From NCBI GenBank assembly GCA_910584495.1, contig CAJUAR010000102.1, positions 1-6,918 of the forward strand: a DNA stretch of 6,918 nt, given 5' to 3'. The notes beneath the pieces were generated by a model. It saw nothing but the letters and a program-made list of their open reading frames with translations, ran no database searches and was not told the DNA's origin. The stretch comes from an uncultured Muribaculaceae bacterium. GTDB taxonomy: Bacteria; Bacteroidota; Bacteroidia; Bacteroidales; Muribaculaceae. This document shows, one piece after another, positions 6,262 through 6,918 of this stretch (positions are counted from its first letter, which is position 1; every line of letters begins with the position of its first letter). The translations under genes and the position numbers were made by a program.

Positions 6262-6714
6262 TTATTTAGCAAGGAGTTGACGAACCATTGCAGAAATAGC
6301 TCGTCCATCGGCGCGACCGGCGAGGGCTTTTGTGGCCGCACCCATCACTTTGCCCATGTCGGCAGGAGATGTTGCGCCCACACTGGCAATGATTTTTGTC
6401 AGTTCTTCGGTCAGTTCGGCTTCGCTCAGAGCTTTGGGCAGATATTTTTCAATCACAGCCACTTCGGCAAGCTCGGCTTCGGCAAGGTCGGGACGGTTTT
6501 GCTCTGTGTAGATAGCTGCGCTTTCGCGGCGTTGTTTCACCATCTTGGCAAGTATTTTGAGGGCAATTTCGTCGGTCAGTTCGCCATTGGCACCTGGGGC
6601 TGTCTTGGCTTCGATAAATTCCTTTTTGATTCCGCGAAGGGCCTGGAGGGCAACACGGTCTTTAGCCAGCATGGCGGCCTTTATGTCGGCTTCAATTTGT
6701 GAATAGAGATTCAT
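6262..6714 (-). CDS. yqeY: GatB/YqeY-domain protein
   Basis: A 150-aa helical protein of the YqeY family, related to the tail domain of the GatB subunit of the tRNA-dependent amidotransferase. The domain in GatB contacts tRNA; the role of the stand-alone protein is not settled, and a link to tRNA metabolism is inference. Family features seen are the N-terminus MNLYSQIEADIKAAMLAKD, LRGIKKEFIEAK (27-38), IEKYLPKALSEAEL (88-101), and the C-terminal MGKVMGAATKALAGRADG (120-137). The start at 6714 matches the family N-terminus and sits about 22 nt after the predicted transcription start; an in-frame ATG at 6733-6735 would add seven residues. It is the first gene of a unit with serS. Confidence 0.93.
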   Translation of the reverse strand: MNLYSQIEADIKAAMLAKDRVALQALRGIKKEFIEAKTAPGANGELTDEIALKILAKMVKQRRESAAIYTEQNRPDLAEAELAEVAVIEKYLPKALSEAELTEELTKIIASVGATSPADMGKVMGAATKALAGRADGRAISAMVRQLLAK

Positions 6715-6739
6715 TTTCGTAGAATTTTGTTTCAACTTG

Positions 6740-6774
6740 CAAAGTTAGCAAACAATCGTCAAATAGTTGTCAAA
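6740..6774 (-). promoter_or_regulatory. Bacteroidetes-type promoter of yqeY-serS
   Basis: Read on the minus strand there is a perfect TAnnTTTG box (TAACTTTG, complement of 6740-6747). The best -33 candidate is the TTTG complementary to 6771-6774, 23 nt upstream, slightly longer than the usual 19-21. A second TTTG (complement of 6760-6763) is too close at 12 nt. Predicted transcription start is about 6736-6737. Confidence 0.65.
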
Positions 6775-6779
6775 TAGTC
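6758..6779. repeat. Tandem 11-bp direct repeat at the yqeY promoter
   Basis: GTCAAATAGTT (6758-6768) is followed immediately by GTCAAATAGTC (6769-6779), ten of eleven bases identical. The period equals about one helical turn, and the repeat overlaps the -33 region of the yqeY promoter. It could be a pair of protein-binding half-sites, or simply a duplicated -33 element. Confidence 0.7.
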
Positions 6780-6801
6780 TCGGAAATTTTTGTCGCGGTC
6801 T

Positions 6802-6842
6802 AAAAAACTACCGCCGGAATTCTGCCATAATTCCGGCGGTAG
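6802..6842 (-). terminator. Strong leftward intrinsic terminator of a gene beyond the right edge
   Basis: A perfect 14-bp stem (6808-6821 with 6829-6842, core CCGCCGGAATT) closes a 7-nt loop. Read on the minus strand it is followed by TTTTTT (complement of 6802-6807). On the + strand no T-run follows, so it terminates leftward transcription. It should end a minus-strand gene lying to the right and insulates the yqeY promoter just downstream. Confidence 0.9.
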
Positions 6843-6918
6843 AGAATGTAGATAGTACTGTTAGCCGGGTCTTTGACAGAATAAAATTTTGGGGCCGGCG
6901 AATCTTTTTGACATTCAG
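6843..6918. other. Edge region without an assignable gene
   Basis: These 76 nt lie on the upstream side of the leftward terminator. On the minus strand one frame has a TGA at 6917-6915, a plausible stop of the gene to the right; its 3' untranslated stretch would then be about 72 nt. The two other minus frames stay open into the terminator hairpin or its T-run, which makes them unlikely. I cannot assign a product from so little sequence. Confidence 0.35.

Noticed and set aside
6240..6341. N-terminal extension of serS by 34 residues to an upstream ATG at 6341
   Set aside because: The extension runs antisense-free but through the 3' end of yqeY in another frame, resembles no SerRS N-terminus, and the internal start at 6239 gives the standard family sequence and length.
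6715..6735. Start of yqeY seven residues upstream (ATG at 6733-6735)
   Set aside because: It would place the ATG at the predicted transcription start and adds residues (MKQNSTK) not typical of the family. It is possible but less likely than 6714.
6861..6914. Seventeen-codon minus-strand ORF (ATG at 6914) before the right-hand terminator
   Set aside because: Too short to support as a gene; no recognisable motif and no clear ribosome-binding site visible within the window.

Overview
The window reads as ordinary chromosome from a member of the order Bacteroidales. Three things point there: the TonB gene block has the Bacteroidetes form (ExbB, two ExbD paralogues and a TonB with the N-terminal ELVFEGKNKEFGAF signature); three intergenic regions carry the Bacteroidetes promoter box TAnnTTTG; and start codons mostly follow A-rich leaders instead of strong Shine-Dalgarno sites. 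Base composition is moderate. Muribaculaceae or a close relative is a reasonable guess, but the sequence alone does not prove the family.

Left part (1-2975, + strand): the 3' end of an operon for the energy-transducing inner-membrane complex that powers TonB-dependent outer-membrane transporters. It holds the C-terminal part of ExbB (cut by the window edge), two different long ExbD proteins and TonB, tightly spaced and closed by a strong intrinsic terminator. The stator (ExbB plus ExbD) uses the proton motive force, and TonB carries the energy across the periplasm.

Middle (2983-4352, + strand): a single-gene unit with its own promoter. It encodes a secreted or periplasmic protein with an esterase (alpha/beta hydrolase) domain followed by a short SMP-30/gluconolactonase-like segment. 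Its substrate is unknown.

Right part (4432-6842): translation-quality genes. dtd (D-aminoacyl-tRNA deacylase) runs rightwards from a near-leaderless promoter and converges on serS (seryl-tRNA synthetase), which runs leftwards in an apparent operon behind yqeY (GatB/YqeY-domain protein). A GC-rich hairpin lies between the dtd and serS stops. The yqeY-serS unit has its own promoter, overlapped by an 11-bp tandem repeat, and is insulated on the right by a strong leftward terminator belonging to a gene outside the window.

No mobile element, CRISPR array, RNA gene or obvious novel defence or biosynthetic system is visible. The points most worth a second look are the enlarged divergent ExbD pair, the esterase with a reduced propeller, a perfect 20-bp palindrome just inside dtd, and the repeat at the yqeY promoter.
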